NCBI RefSeq assembly: GCF_900302505.1
Contig: NZ_OMOJ01000012.1
Span: 1 to 64,000 of the forward strand
Direction: 5' to 3'
Origin: Pseudoprimorskyibacter insulae
GTDB lineage: Bacteria; Pseudomonadota; Alphaproteobacteria; Rhodobacterales; Rhodobacteraceae
DNA length: 64,000 nt
Shown here piece after piece: positions 34,975 through 43,547 of the stretch. The notes below the pieces were generated by a model. The model saw only the letters and a list, made by a program, of their open reading frames with translations. It was not told the DNA's origin and did no database searches. The position numbers and the translations under genes were made by a program. Within the stretch, counting starts at the first letter, position 1; each line of letters opens with the position of its first letter.

Positions 34975-35724
34975 ATGCTACAGAAATTGAAGTTTGTCGC
35001 CCTTGCCGCTGGCCTTGCCTGCGCCGGGGCCGTCCATGCCGAAACCGTTGTCGATGTGCACGCGGGCCTTGGGGTCAAGTATGGCCCGGCCTATTTCGGT
35101 GCCAAGAAAATGGTTGCCGGTCCCACGGGCCGTTTGCAGGTGAACGAGTTGTCGTTCGGCAAAATGGCCTATGATGGCCGGGTTGAGAAAACGGGCTTTG
35201 GCCTGCGCGGTGGTTTCCGCTTTGTCGGCGCACGCCGGGCCTCGGACTCGCCCGAGCTGGCGGGCCTGCCTGATATTGATCCGGCGTTGGAGCTGGGACT
35301 TGGCATCGGCTATGAGGCCAAGAACTGGCGTGCCTTCGCCGATCTGCGCCAGGGTCTGGGCGGACATCACGGGCAGGTTGCCGAACTGGGCGCGGATCTG
35401 AAGCTGCCGGTATCGGACAAGCTGACCGTGACCTTTGGGCCGCGCGCGCTTTATGGCTCGGCGGATTATATGAACACCTATTTCAACGTCAGCGCGGCCT
35501 CGGCCCTGACCAGCAGCTTTGCCGCCTATTCGGGCGGCGCCGGGCTGGTGTCGACGGGCGTGTCGCTCAAGGCCAATTATGACATCAGCCCAGTTTGGCG
35601 TGTCACCTTCGGTGCGGATTACGACGTGCTGCGCGGCGATGCCGCCAAAAGCCCGATTGTACAGACCGACAAGCAGGGATCGGTGTCTGTGGTCCTAAGC
35701 CGGGCACTGCGCATCGCATTCTAA
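34975..35724 (+). CDS. MipA/OmpV-family outer-membrane protein
   Basis: The 249-residue protein has a signal peptide ending AVHA and alternating hydrophobic strands with aromatic termini. It matches the MipA/OmpV pattern: VKYGPAYFGAKKM near residue 34, LELGLGIGYEAKNWRAFADLRQGLGGHHG near 100, and a C-terminal LSRALRIAF ending in Phe, the outer-membrane barrel signal. It follows pqiC by one base, so a barrel is co-expressed with this lipid transport system. The start at 34975 is fixed by the signal peptide; longer frames overlap pqiC. Confidence 0.87.
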   Translation: MLQKLKFVALAAGLACAGAVHAETVVDVHAGLGVKYGPAYFGAKKMVAGPTGRLQVNELSFGKMAYDGRVEKTGFGLRGGFRFVGARRASDSPELAGLPDIDPALELGLGIGYEAKNWRAFADLRQGLGGHHGQVAELGADLKLPVSDKLTVTFGPRALYGSADYMNTYFNVSAASALTSSFAAYSGGAGLVSTGVSLKANYDISPVWRVTFGADYDVLRGDAAKSPIVQTDKQGSVSVVLSRALRIAF

Positions 35725-35729
35725 AGCAA

Positions 35730-35756
35730 ATGGCCCGCCTTGATCGGGCGGGCCAT
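35730..35756. terminator. Stem-loop between convergent mipA-type and aspA-type genes
   Basis: ATGGCCCGCC (35730-35739) pairs perfectly with GGCGGGCCAT (35747-35756) over a 7-base loop. The T-run is weak (CCTTTG), but the position fits a shared terminator. Confidence 0.75.
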
Positions 35757-35762
35757 CCTTTG

Positions 35763-36818
35763 TCAGATGATTTCGTCTTCGTCGAACATCGGGTCATCGC
35801 CCAATTGGGCGTTCAACCCTTCGACAGCATTCTCCGCCCTGACAACCGAAGCCACGCGGCCCAAGTGGAACAGGGCATCGCCTTCGTTGACAATCGGCAT
35901 AACGGCGCGGCCCACAACGATGCCGTCGAACGGGGCGCGGATGTCCTTTTCCTGTTCGCCGAACGGGTCGGACACGGTGGCCATCAGATCGCCTTCGCGG
36001 ACCAATTCCCCATCGGCCTTATAGAGCCGCAACAGCCCGCCCATCGGCGCACGCAGCCATTTGGACGATGGGCAGAATTGCGGGGCGGCCTTGGGTTTCG
36101 AAACCCCCTTGGATGAGATCATATCCAAATGACGCATGACCCGCAGAATGCCTGCCAAACCGGCCCGCACCGACAATTCATCGAACCGCAGCCCTTCGCC
36201 GGATTCATATAGCAGCACATCCTTGCCCAGATCCTGCGCCGTTTGCCGTAGCGATCCTTCACGCAGGGGCGAGCGCATGACGATGGGCGCGCCGAACACC
36301 TTTGCCAGTTCCTCGGTCCGGGGGTTGTCGGGCGAAATACGCACCTGCGGATAGTTCGTCCGGTGAATCGCCGCGGAATGCAAGTCGATCCCCAGATCGG
36401 ACTTGGCCACGATTTCGTTGGTGAACAGATCGGCCAAACGCCCCGCGAGCGATCCCGTCGCGCTGCCCGGAAAGACGCGGTTCAGGTCGCGCCGGTCGGG
36501 CAGATATCGCGAATGGTTTAGAAACCCGTAGGTGTTGACGATGGGAATGGCGATCAGCGTGCCGCGCAGGGCGTTCAGGTTGGTCGCGCGCAGCAAGCGG
36601 CGCACGATCTCAACGCCGATCACCTCATCGCCGTGCACGCCGCCGCTGACAAAGATCACCGGGCCGGGGCGTTTGCCGTGGACCACATGCGCCGACATGG
36701 TGACGGGCGTGTGGTCTGACAGAACGCTGACGGGCAGGTTTACGGTTTTCCGTTCGCCCGCCGCGATCTTGTGGCGGCCAAGCTGAAACGCCGGGCGCGG
36801 CGTCGTCTTGGGCATCAA
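35763..36818 (-). CDS. Succinylglutamate desuccinylase/aspartoacylase-family zinc hydrolase
   Basis: The 351-residue protein has the M14-like zinc site of AspA/AstE: H and E in [10 protein letters not shown] near residue 62 and the third ligand in LGIDLHSAA near 147, with a C-terminal barrel-sandwich region ([32 protein letters not shown]). It would hydrolyse an N-acyl or gamma/alpha-linked amide. It overlaps the RimK-like ligase gene by 4 bases, and a protease-like gene follows upstream. That makes a role in trimming what RimK adds an attractive guess. Two adjacent ATGs (36818, 36815) are possible. Confidence 0.83.
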   Translation of the reverse strand: MMPKTTPRPAFQLGRHKIAAGERKTVNLPVSVLSDHTPVTMSAHVVHGKRPGPVIFVSGGVHGDEVIGVEIVRRLLRATNLNALRGTLIAIPIVNTYGFLNHSRYLPDRRDLNRVFPGSATGSLAGRLADLFTNEIVAKSDLGIDLHSAAIHRTNYPQVRISPDNPRTEELAKVFGAPIVMRSPLREGSLRQTAQDLGKDVLLYESGEGLRFDELSVRAGLAGILRVMRHLDMISSKGVSKPKAAPQFCPSSKWLRAPMGGLLRLYKADGELVREGDLMATVSDPFGEQEKDIRAPFDGIVVGRAVMPIVNEGDALFHLGRVASVVRAENAVEGLNAQLGDDPMFDEDEII

Positions 36819-37720
36819 CCTTTGCCCTTGGTGCGGGTCTTACCGGGGGTCGCGTTCTTTTCCAGATACTCGATCATCTTGCCAGCAATATCGAGGCCAG
36901 TGGCTTTTTCGACGCCTTCCAGACCCGGAGAGGAGTTCACCTCCATAATCACCGGCCCATGGTTGGCGCGCAGCATGTCCACGCCGCAGGCATTCAAACC
37001 CATCGACTTGGCCGCACGAATGGCGGTTGCGCGTTCCTCGGCGGTCAACTTGACCACCTGGGCCGAGCCGCCCCGGTGCAGGTTCGACCGGAATTCGCCT
37101 TCGGCCCCGGTGCGTTTCATTGCGGCAACAACCTTACCGCCCACGACGATGGCGCGGATGTCGGTGCCACCTGCCTCTTTGATGAACTCTTGGACCATGA
37201 TGTTCACACCCGCGCCGCGGAACGCTTCGATCACGGATTTCGCGGACCGGTCGGTATCGGCCAGAACCACACCGATGCCCTGCGTTCCTTCCAGCAGCTT
37301 GATGACCAGCGGCGCACCGCCTGCCAGTTTCAGCACTTCTTCGGTTTGCTTGGGATCATGGGCAAAGGTGGTGACGGGCAGGCCAATGCCGTCGCGCGCC
37401 AGCAATTGCATCGACCGCAGTTTATCGCGCGACCGTCCAATGGCGACGCTTTCGTTCAAGGGGTAGACGCCCATCATCTCGAACTGGCGGAGCACGGCGG
37501 TTCCGTAGAACGTGACCGAGGCCCCGATGCGCGGGATCACCGCGTCAAAGCCCGTTAGCTTTTCGCCCTGATAGTAAATTTCGGGGCGACGTGCGGCGAT
37601 GTTCATATAGCACCGCAGGGTATCAATGATGTGCAATTCGTGCCCACGTTCCTCAGCGGCTTCTTTCAGACGCTTGTGGGAATACAGGTTCGCGTTGCGG
37701 GCAAGCATGGCGATTTTCAT
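36815..37720 (-). CDS. rimK: RimK-family ATP-grasp glutamate ligase
   Basis: The 301-residue protein starts [18 protein letters not shown] and has ATP-grasp elements [15 protein letters not shown] near residue 138, [26 protein letters not shown] near 180 and [24 protein letters not shown] near 250. This matches RimK, which adds glutamates to ribosomal protein S6 or makes poly-alpha-glutamate. Its start overlaps the preceding gene (ATGA). A longer frame to 37876 is rejected because it would run through that gene. Confidence 0.92.
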   Translation of the reverse strand: MKIAMLARNANLYSHKRLKEAAEERGHELHIIDTLRCYMNIAARRPEIYYQGEKLTGFDAVIPRIGASVTFYGTAVLRQFEMMGVYPLNESVAIGRSRDKLRSMQLLARDGIGLPVTTFAHDPKQTEEVLKLAGGAPLVIKLLEGTQGIGVVLADTDRSAKSVIEAFRGAGVNIMVQEFIKEAGGTDIRAIVVGGKVVAAMKRTGAEGEFRSNLHRGGSAQVVKLTAEERATAIRAAKSMGLNACGVDMLRANHGPVIMEVNSSPGLEGVEKATGLDIAGKMIEYLEKNATPGKTRTKGKG

Positions 37721-38211
37721 TTGGTGTCCTTTCTGCGGCGCTGGTCGGTGCGGGCGGATAGTAGGAAAGCGCGTTTTGTGTGAACGGCGATCGCGTGATT
37801 CTTTAACGCCGTCCGACCGACGATCATGGGAAACGTCATGTTGGTCCGATCGGCAAGTGACAAATCTATGACCCATGTTTTGGCCCCGAAACGGGCCTTG
37901 GTTCGGATCACATATCGGTCTTCGGGCACGCCCGATGTGTTCTTGATGGCGCGTTCTTCGTGAACGGGGGCTTCGCGCAGGGGGCCGGGGGCGTTGTGTT
38001 CATCCACAACCCGAAACCGCACCCAAGGCTTGCCACCTTTTTCAAAGGCTTCAATATCGGTGGCATGCAACGCAGTTGTGCGTGCGCCGGTGTCGATTTT
38101 GGCTTTGATCGGGTCGATATGCAACTCGGGCAGGGTGACATATTCCATCCAGCCGATGACCGACACCTGCCCGATGGACCGGGGTTTCTGCGGGGCGTGT
38201 TTAACAGGCAT
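37717..38211 (-). CDS. RimB-type retropepsin-like 'ATP-dependent zinc protease' family protein
   Basis: The 164-residue protein carries [15 protein letters not shown] near residue 40, the aspartic-protease-like D-T-G-A motif, and MIVGRTAL near 131, the second conserved segment of this family. Members are usually next to rimK and in Pseudomonas modulate RimK activity. The name 'zinc protease' is historical. Here the stop overlaps the rimK start, and its own start shares a base with the mgtE stop. Confidence 0.87.
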   Translation of the reverse strand: MPVKHAPQKPRSIGQVSVIGWMEYVTLPELHIDPIKAKIDTGARTTALHATDIEAFEKGGKPWVRFRVVDEHNAPGPLREAPVHEERAIKNTSGVPEDRYVIRTKARFGAKTWVIDLSLADRTNMTFPMIVGRTALKNHAIAVHTKRAFLLSARTDQRRRKDTK

Positions 38212-39581
38212 TAGACCAACCAGGGCATCATCAGCGATGCAAAGCTAAGAACAAAGAAGAAGCCGGCCATATCGGTGATTGTGGTCAGCAACGGGCCGCT
38301 GGCGGCGGCGGGGTCTTGGCCAAGACGTTTGAGCAGCAAAGGCACCACGCCGCCGATCGATACGGCCAGAACGGTGTTCAGCGCCAGCGCCGAACCAATG
38401 ACCAGACCCAAGGCCGGATTGCCCTTCCAGATCCAAGCGACGATGCCAATCAGCAGGCCAAGCGCCACGCCGTTGATCAGACCGACCGACACCTCTTTCA
38501 TCCAGACGCGCATCGCGTCCATCGGCCGCACGAGCCCAAGGCTCAGTTCGCGCATGGTGACGCCCACGGCTTGGTTGCCGGAACAGCCGCTCATGTCCGA
38601 GACCATCGGCAGGAAGACCGCCAGCGCGATGACGGCGGCAAGCGTTTCCTCATAGGCCGAGATGACCGAGGCCGCGACAACGTTCAGCACAATATTCGCC
38701 GACAGCCACGCGAGACGGCGGCGCGATCGAAGCCACAGCGGCATTGAGCGCAGTTCGTCCCCCACAAGGCCCTGACGTTTCAGGCTTTCGGTTTCGGACC
38801 GTTCCAGCACGGCGTCGGACACGGCGGTACGGGATACGACACCCACCAGAATTCCGGTTTCATCCACAACCGGAATGCCCAGGAACGGATGCTTGTCAAA
38901 GACGTCTTCCAGATCGGGCAGCGGCATATCCACCGGCACGGTCAGCGGTTCGACCATAATGGTTGGCAGCAGGGCGCTGCGTTTGGCCGTCAGCAGGCCG
39001 CGCAGGGACACCACGCCAACCGGGCGGCCCTCTTCGTTGACGACATAGGGGTGCTGACCGCGATAGCGTTCAAATTCCTCATCATCCGAAGCGACCCAGC
39101 GCAGAACCTTGCCCACGGTGTCCGTATCAAGGAACCGCAGCATTTCGACCATCATCAGGCCGCCGGCGGTATTGTCGTCATACTGGGCAAGGCGGCGCAC
39201 GTCGTCGGCGTCTTCCTCGTCCATCTCATTCAGAATGGCCTCGGCGTCTGCGTCGTCCAATTCGCCAATCACGTCAGCCTGAATGTCCGAGTCCAGTTCC
39301 TCAAGGATCTCGGCGGCGCGGTTCGACTCCAGCATTTCGACCAGTTCGACGGCCACCTCATTGGGGGCCTCTTCGATCAGGATGGCGGCCATTTCGGCCG
39401 GCACCAGTTCGAGCACGCGCGACCGGTCGTCGACATGCAAGGTCAGCAGTTCGCGCAGGGCTTCGCTATGGGACAGCGGATCCAGAATTTCTGTGAGCAG
39501 TTCCGCATCAGATGACTGAACCGCCCCAAGAATTGCCTGTGACCGATCTGGGGCTTCAAGGGTCTCGATGTCTTGTTCCAA
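38211..39581 (-). CDS. mgtE: Magnesium transporter MgtE
   Basis: The 456-residue protein has the MgtE N domain (superhelical, about residues 30-140), two CBS domains (to about 265; GVVSLRGLL and GVVSRTAVSDAV) and five membrane helices, with the Mg pore segment MVSDMSGCSGNQAVGVTMRELSLG near residue 333. It is a Mg-gated channel for Mg uptake. The start is a TTG at 39581 with CAGGAGG upstream. It leads an operon with the RimB/RimK/AspA-like genes, which is an unusual partner set. Confidence 0.93.
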   Translation of the reverse strand: MEQDIETLEAPDRSQAILGAVQSSDAELLTEILDPLSHSEALRELLTLHVDDRSRVLELVPAEMAAILIEEAPNEVAVELVEMLESNRAAEILEELDSDIQADVIGELDDADAEAILNEMDEEDADDVRRLAQYDDNTAGGLMMVEMLRFLDTDTVGKVLRWVASDDEEFERYRGQHPYVVNEEGRPVGVVSLRGLLTAKRSALLPTIMVEPLTVPVDMPLPDLEDVFDKHPFLGIPVVDETGILVGVVSRTAVSDAVLERSETESLKRQGLVGDELRSMPLWLRSRRRLAWLSANIVLNVVAASVISAYEETLAAVIALAVFLPMVSDMSGCSGNQAVGVTMRELSLGLVRPMDAMRVWMKEVSVGLINGVALGLLIGIVAWIWKGNPALGLVIGSALALNTVLAVSIGGVVPLLLKRLGQDPAAASGPLLTTITDMAGFFFVLSFASLMMPWLV

Positions 39582-39660
39582 TTGCGCCTCCTGTTTTCTG
39601 GGTTGAATCGGCTATAAAGTACGTGATAAATTTTTGTCTATAGACAATTTTGGATTTACT

Positions 39661-39936
39661 ATGATCTGTACTGACTATGCTAGCGTGGCCGTGCGTCTGG
39701 CCAAACTCTATTCCGAAGACTTTGGCGGGAAGGCGTCAGGCCGGTATCGCATCCCTGAAAAGATCCTTCGGGATATGATGGGGCGGCGGCGTCTGTACGA
39801 AACAGACATTCTGGCATTGCAGCGTGCGATGTCCGAAGAGGGCTATGTTCTGATCGATATGGACAATTTCTTTGTCGTCATGAGCGCCAATTCCTTTGTC
39901 AATTACAGACGGGTCAGCAAGGACGCGCTGGACTAA
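39661..39936 (+). CDS. Hypothetical small cytosolic protein, 91 aa
   Basis: This protein starts MICTDYASVAVRLAKLYSED and contains YRIPEKILRDMMGRRRLYETDILALQRAMSEEGYVLIDMDNFFVV, which looks like a short winged helix or helix-rich DNA/RNA-binding unit (basic GRRR, then helix-strand). No family name is recognised. Codon use is normal. The ATG at 39661 is preferred to a TTG at 39634, although neither has a clear ribosome site. It is divergent from mgtE, so regulation of Mg uptake is possible but unsupported. Confidence 0.6.
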   Translation: MICTDYASVAVRLAKLYSEDFGGKASGRYRIPEKILRDMMGRRRLYETDILALQRAMSEEGYVLIDMDNFFVVMSANSFVNYRRVSKDALD

Positions 39937-40032
39937 CCTGCGCGCCCTTACCGGGGCCGAGCCGTGATCCGAAACTGTTCGGCGTGTCCGGTGACGCGCC
40001 TCTGACCCCCTCCCTGTGTCATCAGAATGGGA

Positions 40033-40090
40033 CTTTTGCTTGCAAAAGCAAAATTCAAAATAATAATGGATGAAACGAGAATCCGTTATT
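40033..40090. promoter_or_regulatory. Two inverted repeats upstream of LysR gene
   Basis: CTTTTGC-TT-GCAAAAG (40033-40048) is a perfect 7-base inverted repeat. AATAATGGAT (40062-40071) and ATCCGTTATT (40081-40090) form a second, with one mismatch, ending 20 bases before the LysR start. Either could be the regulator's own site. Confidence 0.45.
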
Positions 40091-40109
40091 TTCCGATGCA
40101 GGGGCCGCG

Positions 40110-41042
40110 ATGGACATTGTTCTGATCCGCACCTTTCTGGAAGTTGCCGCAACCGGCAGTTTCGTCAATTCCGCCGAACGATTGTTCGTGACGCAATCTG
40201 CGGTCAGCCTTCGCATTCAGCGGCTTGAGGATTCGCTAGGCCGTCCTTTGTTCACCCGGTCCAAGGCCGGGGCCGAATTGACGGCGGCGGGGCGCGAGTT
40301 TGAGCGCTATGCCCTGTCGCTGATCAAGATCTGGGAAGAAGCCCGCCAGCAGGTCGCCATTCCCGAAGGCTTTACCGAAAGCCTGACCATTGGCGCGCAG
40401 TATTCGCTTTGGCCGCGTTTGGGCTTTCGCTGGATCGATGCCTTGCAAGTGGATCGCCCACAATTGAACCTGCGGGCTGAACTGGGCATGCCCGACCGTC
40501 TGACGCGGTTTCTGATCGAAGGCGTGGTGCAGGCGGCGCTGATGTATACGCCGCAGCTCAGGCCGGGCCTGTCGACCGAACAGGTGATGGAGGAAGAGCT
40601 GATCCTTGTCGCCGGGTGGCCTGATCCGACGCTGGACCAACTTCCGGGCCGCTATGTCTTTGTCGATTGGGGGCCAGAATTTGTGCAGGCCCACGCGCTG
40701 CATCTGCCTGATCTGGTCAATCCCGGTCTGACCATGGCGCTAGGGGCGATGGCGGCGGATTTCATCTATCGCCGGGGCAAAGCCGCCTATCTGCCCGCGC
40801 GCTACGTGGGCAGGTATCTTGAGCGGGGGGAATTGCACCTTGTGCCGGATGCCCCGATCTTTCCCTATCCGGTCTGGGCCGTCTGGCGCGATGATCTGCC
40901 GCCCGAGATCAAGACCGCAGCTTTGCACACGCTGCATAACGTGGCGCGGCAGTTGAACTCAGATCAGGATGAGGTGATGCACGCCCTGGAAGAAATCAGC
41001 GAAGAGGATTTGGAAATCCTCGGTCACGGTGACGAAGGCTAG
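40110..41042 (+). CDS. LysR-family transcriptional regulator
   Basis: The 310-residue regulator begins MDIVLIRTFLEVAATGSFVNSAERLFVTQSAVSLRIQRLED, a clear LysR helix-turn-helix, followed by an effector domain. The C-terminal extension after residue 285 is acidic (HALEEISEEDLEILGHGDEG), longer than usual. It stands alone and converges on the DUF6505 gene, with stop codons 4 bases apart. Its regulon is not evident from position. Confidence 0.88.
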   Translation: MDIVLIRTFLEVAATGSFVNSAERLFVTQSAVSLRIQRLEDSLGRPLFTRSKAGAELTAAGREFERYALSLIKIWEEARQQVAIPEGFTESLTIGAQYSLWPRLGFRWIDALQVDRPQLNLRAELGMPDRLTRFLIEGVVQAALMYTPQLRPGLSTEQVMEEELILVAGWPDPTLDQLPGRYVFVDWGPEFVQAHALHLPDLVNPGLTMALGAMAADFIYRRGKAAYLPARYVGRYLERGELHLVPDAPIFPYPVWAVWRDDLPPEIKTAALHTLHNVARQLNSDQDEVMHALEEISEEDLEILGHGDEG

Positions 41043-41046
41043 GCCC

Positions 41047-41526
41047 TTATTCGTCCAACGATCCGTGGATCGCGAACTGCTCTAGCCCGGCGTCTTGCGC
41101 CTCAATGATGCGGTACGCCTCGTTCACCCCGGCCTCGGTCAATTCTCGTGCGACGGTCAACAGGGTGTTCGGCGCATGGTCTTCGCACAGGTCAGCCATT
41201 TGAAACAGCTCTTCGCGGGCAACGGGGCGGGCGGCATCGATGGATGGGGCGCCATAATAGGTGACGAAGTGCTGGGCCAGCGCCGTTTCCAGCGTGGACA
41301 ATTCTGCCGCTTCGAGCTGCGTGACGGCGACAAAGGTCACACGGCCCCCGGTTTCCAACCCGAACCAACCATTGGCAAAGGCCTGACGTGCTTTGCCGGT
41401 CAGGTCCGCCTCGGTCCAGTTGGAAAACTCAAACCCGCCGGGAATGCACCATTCGCCGGTTTGGGCAGGCGTGGCAAACACATGCGTGTCGCTTTCGTCA
41501 AAGTGAATAGCTCGGGCGAGTTTCAT
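41047..41526 (-). CDS. DUF6505 family protein
   Basis: The 159-residue protein (MKLARAIHFDESDTHVF, then EWCIPGGFEFSNW) matches the uncharacterised DUF6505 pattern found mainly in alphaproteobacteria. Conserved acidic residues and E-D-H (LCEDHAPNTLL) might form a metal site. It is the last gene of a tight operon: its start overlaps the lipoate-ligase-like gene by 4 bases. No function is established. Company with an Fe-S carrier and formate dehydrogenase accessory genes suggests a role in cofactor or cluster supply. Confidence 0.75.
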   Translation of the reverse strand: MKLARAIHFDESDTHVFATPAQTGEWCIPGGFEFSNWTEADLTGKARQAFANGWFGLETGGRVTFVAVTQLEAAELSTLETALAQHFVTYYGAPSIDAARPVAREELFQMADLCEDHAPNTLLTVARELTEAGVNEAYRIIEAQDAGLEQFAIHGSLDE

Positions 41527-42227
41527 GGAGTGTCCTCCAACAAGGTGGTCAGGGGGATAAGATGGGTCGTTTCGCTGTCACGCAGCAGCATGCCAAAGTC
41601 TTCATCGACGCCAAGGAAGGTGCCGGTCAGTCCGTTACGGGTTGTTTCTTCGCCCATGCCATGGGCCAGCCCGCGCCATTCGCCATGCAGCGGGCGGGTG
41701 CCTTCGGCGTCCCATCGGGTGATCCAATGCAGGGTGTGCCGCGCCCAGGCCTCTAGCAGGGCGGTCGGGTCCACATCGGCGCAGCCTTCGGCAAACAGCG
41801 ATGTCCGGTCAGGCCGGTCGCCGGGGCGGTCATCTTCGGGCAGCAAGGGCAGGCGGAACCCAACGACCAGCCAATCGGGGACCGCTTCAGGGTCGGTGGA
41901 GGATGCCAAGACCCGCAATTGCCCGCACGAGGCCCCGTTGACCCGGATGCCGCCTTCCCAATCAAGATGTACGGCGACTTCGGGCGGGGCCAGAACGCCA
42001 AGCGCGTTCTGAAACCCGATCCCGCAGGCAGGCAGCATGGCCATGGCTTTGCCCAAAGGCACCTCGGGCGCAAAGACCAAGGCCGCCTCAAGCGTGGTGG
42101 TGCCTTTGGCGTAGGCAACCAGCCCGGCATCGCAGCCCGTGGTTGCCCGCAGGCAAGCATGTTCGAACGCGCCGCCTGTGGCCGGCTCGCCATATAGCAA
42201 AGGCGGGAAAGTCAGCGCGTCAGTCAT
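41523..42227 (-). CDS. Biotin/lipoate-protein-ligase-like protein (DUF4444 C-terminus)
   Basis: This 234-residue protein aligns with the BPL/LplA fold: PPLLYGEPATGGAFEHACLRA near the start and a strand-rich core with VHLDWEGGIRVNGASCGQL near residue 110, in place of the catalytic GRG..R..W loop and conserved lysine of real ligases. The C-terminal 60 residues are a separate small domain (LTGTFLGVDEDFGMLLRD, DUF4444). Ligase activity is therefore doubtful. It sits in an operon between DUF6505 and Mrp/ApbC. Confidence 0.75.
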   Translation of the reverse strand: MTDALTFPPLLYGEPATGGAFEHACLRATTGCDAGLVAYAKGTTTLEAALVFAPEVPLGKAMAMLPACGIGFQNALGVLAPPEVAVHLDWEGGIRVNGASCGQLRVLASSTDPEAVPDWLVVGFRLPLLPEDDRPGDRPDRTSLFAEGCADVDPTALLEAWARHTLHWITRWDAEGTRPLHGEWRGLAHGMGEETTRNGLTGTFLGVDEDFGMLLRDSETTHLIPLTTLLEDTP

Positions 42228-42229
42228 GC

Positions 42230-43297
42230 TCAGGCCACCCCCATCGCCACCAGCGCATTGGCCACATCGCGGAAGGCGCGGGCCTGCGGGCCGTCGGGTT
42301 GGCTGACGGTGATTGGTGCGCCACCATCAGCGGCCAGCCGGATTTGCAGATCCAAGGGCACCTCGGCCAGCAAGGGCACGCCCAGCTTTGCCGCCTCGGC
42401 CGCCACGCCGCCATGGCCGAAGACATGTTCTTCGTGGCCGCAGTTCGAGCAGATATGCGTGCTCATGTTCTCGATCATGCCAAGGATCGGTACGTTCAAC
42501 TGCTTGAACATATCAATCCCCTTCCGCGCATCCAGCAAGGCCACGTCCTGCGGGGTTGAGACGACAATCGCGCCGTCCACCTTGGCCTTCTGGCTGAGGG
42601 TCATCTGCACGTCACCGGTGCCCGGCGGCAGATCGACGATCAGCACATCCAAAGCGCCCCATTGCACCTGCATCATCATCTGCTGAAGCGCGCCCATCAG
42701 CATCGGCCCGCGCCACACAACGGCCTGATCTTCGTTGGTCATCAGGCCAATCGACATCATCGTCACGCCATGGTTGCGCATCGGCAGGATGGTTTTGCCA
42801 TCGGGGCTGGCCGGACGGCCCGACACGCCAAGCATCCGCGGCTGGCTGGGTCCATAGACATCGGCATCCAGTAGGCCAACCTTGCGGCCCTGCTGTGCCA
42901 AGGCACAGGCGAGGTTGGCCGAAACGGTGGATTTGCCCACACCGCCCTTGCCCGAGGCAACCGCGATGATATGCGCCACGCCGGGAATGGATTGCGGTCC
43001 TTTGGGTTCCGCTGGTTTGCTGGGCTTCAGATCGGGCGGTGCCTTTTCGGAATGGCCGGTCAGCACGATCATCACCTTGCTGACGCCGTCCAGCGCGTTC
43101 AGCGCGGCTTCGGCCTGTTCCTTGATGGCGGTGTATTGCGTTGCAAGGCTTGGCGGGATTTCCATCACGAAACGCACTGCGCCCGCCTCATCGACGTTGA
43201 GGGCGCGGACAATGCCGCTGGCCATCAGATCGCTTCCGCTGGCCGGGTCGGTGATGGTTTTCAGAACCGCAAGAACGGCATCTCTGCTGGCTGGCAC
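42230..43297 (-). CDS. apbC: Mrp/ApbC P-loop Fe-S cluster carrier
   Basis: The 355-residue protein has an N-terminal MIP18-like domain (residues 1-80, LKTITDPASGSDLMASGIV), the deviant Walker A ASGKGGVGKSTVSANLA near residue 113, and the cluster-binding C-x-x-C of ICSNCGHEEHVFG near residue 277. Mrp/ApbC proteins hold and transfer [4Fe-4S] clusters. A neighbouring formate dehydrogenase system with many clusters is an obvious client. Start is GTG at 43297 with GGGAG upstream, directly abutting the stop of the next gene. Confidence 0.93.
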   Translation of the reverse strand: MPASRDAVLAVLKTITDPASGSDLMASGIVRALNVDEAGAVRFVMEIPPSLATQYTAIKEQAEAALNALDGVSKVMIVLTGHSEKAPPDLKPSKPAEPKGPQSIPGVAHIIAVASGKGGVGKSTVSANLACALAQQGRKVGLLDADVYGPSQPRMLGVSGRPASPDGKTILPMRNHGVTMMSIGLMTNEDQAVVWRGPMLMGALQQMMMQVQWGALDVLIVDLPPGTGDVQMTLSQKAKVDGAIVVSTPQDVALLDARKGIDMFKQLNVPILGMIENMSTHICSNCGHEEHVFGHGGVAAEAAKLGVPLLAEVPLDLQIRLAADGGAPITVSQPDGPQARAFRDVANALVAMGVA

Positions 43298-43489
43298 TTA
43301 AGCGTCTCCCTTGATCTCGCCGGTCACTTCATGGGTCATGCCCAGTTCTTCGATCGTGACAACGGCTTTGACGGAGTAGGTTTTGCCTGCCGCGTCCGAA
43401 TTGCGCAATGCCTCTTCGATGGCTTGCTGCGAAGTGACCCCAACTTGCTTGAGGAATTTCCGCATCGACATGTTGAATTCGTCTGGCAT
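43298..43489 (-). CDS. DUF6494 family small protein
   Basis: The 63-residue product (MPDEFNMSMRKFLKQVGVTSQQAIEEALRN... then ITIEELGMTHEVTGEI-type strands, here VVTIEELGMTHEVTGEI) matches the uncharacterised DUF6494. A clean AAGGAG site precedes the ATG at 43489. It opens the four-gene operon leading to apbC, the ligase-like gene and DUF6505, and is divergent from the cytochrome c gene with 58 bases between starts. It has no cysteines and no signal peptide. Confidence 0.8.
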   Translation of the reverse strand: MPDEFNMSMRKFLKQVGVTSQQAIEEALRNSDAAGKTYSVKAVVTIEELGMTHEVTGEIKGDA

Positions 43490-43547
43490 TTTACGCTCCT
43501 TGCGTGGGAATTGACGCATCCATCATGGGCCGATTAGGCTCTAACAC

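Noticed and set aside
41523-42227. Functional biotin-protein ligase BirA or lipoate ligase
   Set aside because: The catalytic GRGR loop and conserved lysine motifs were not seen, so only fold-level similarity is claimed.
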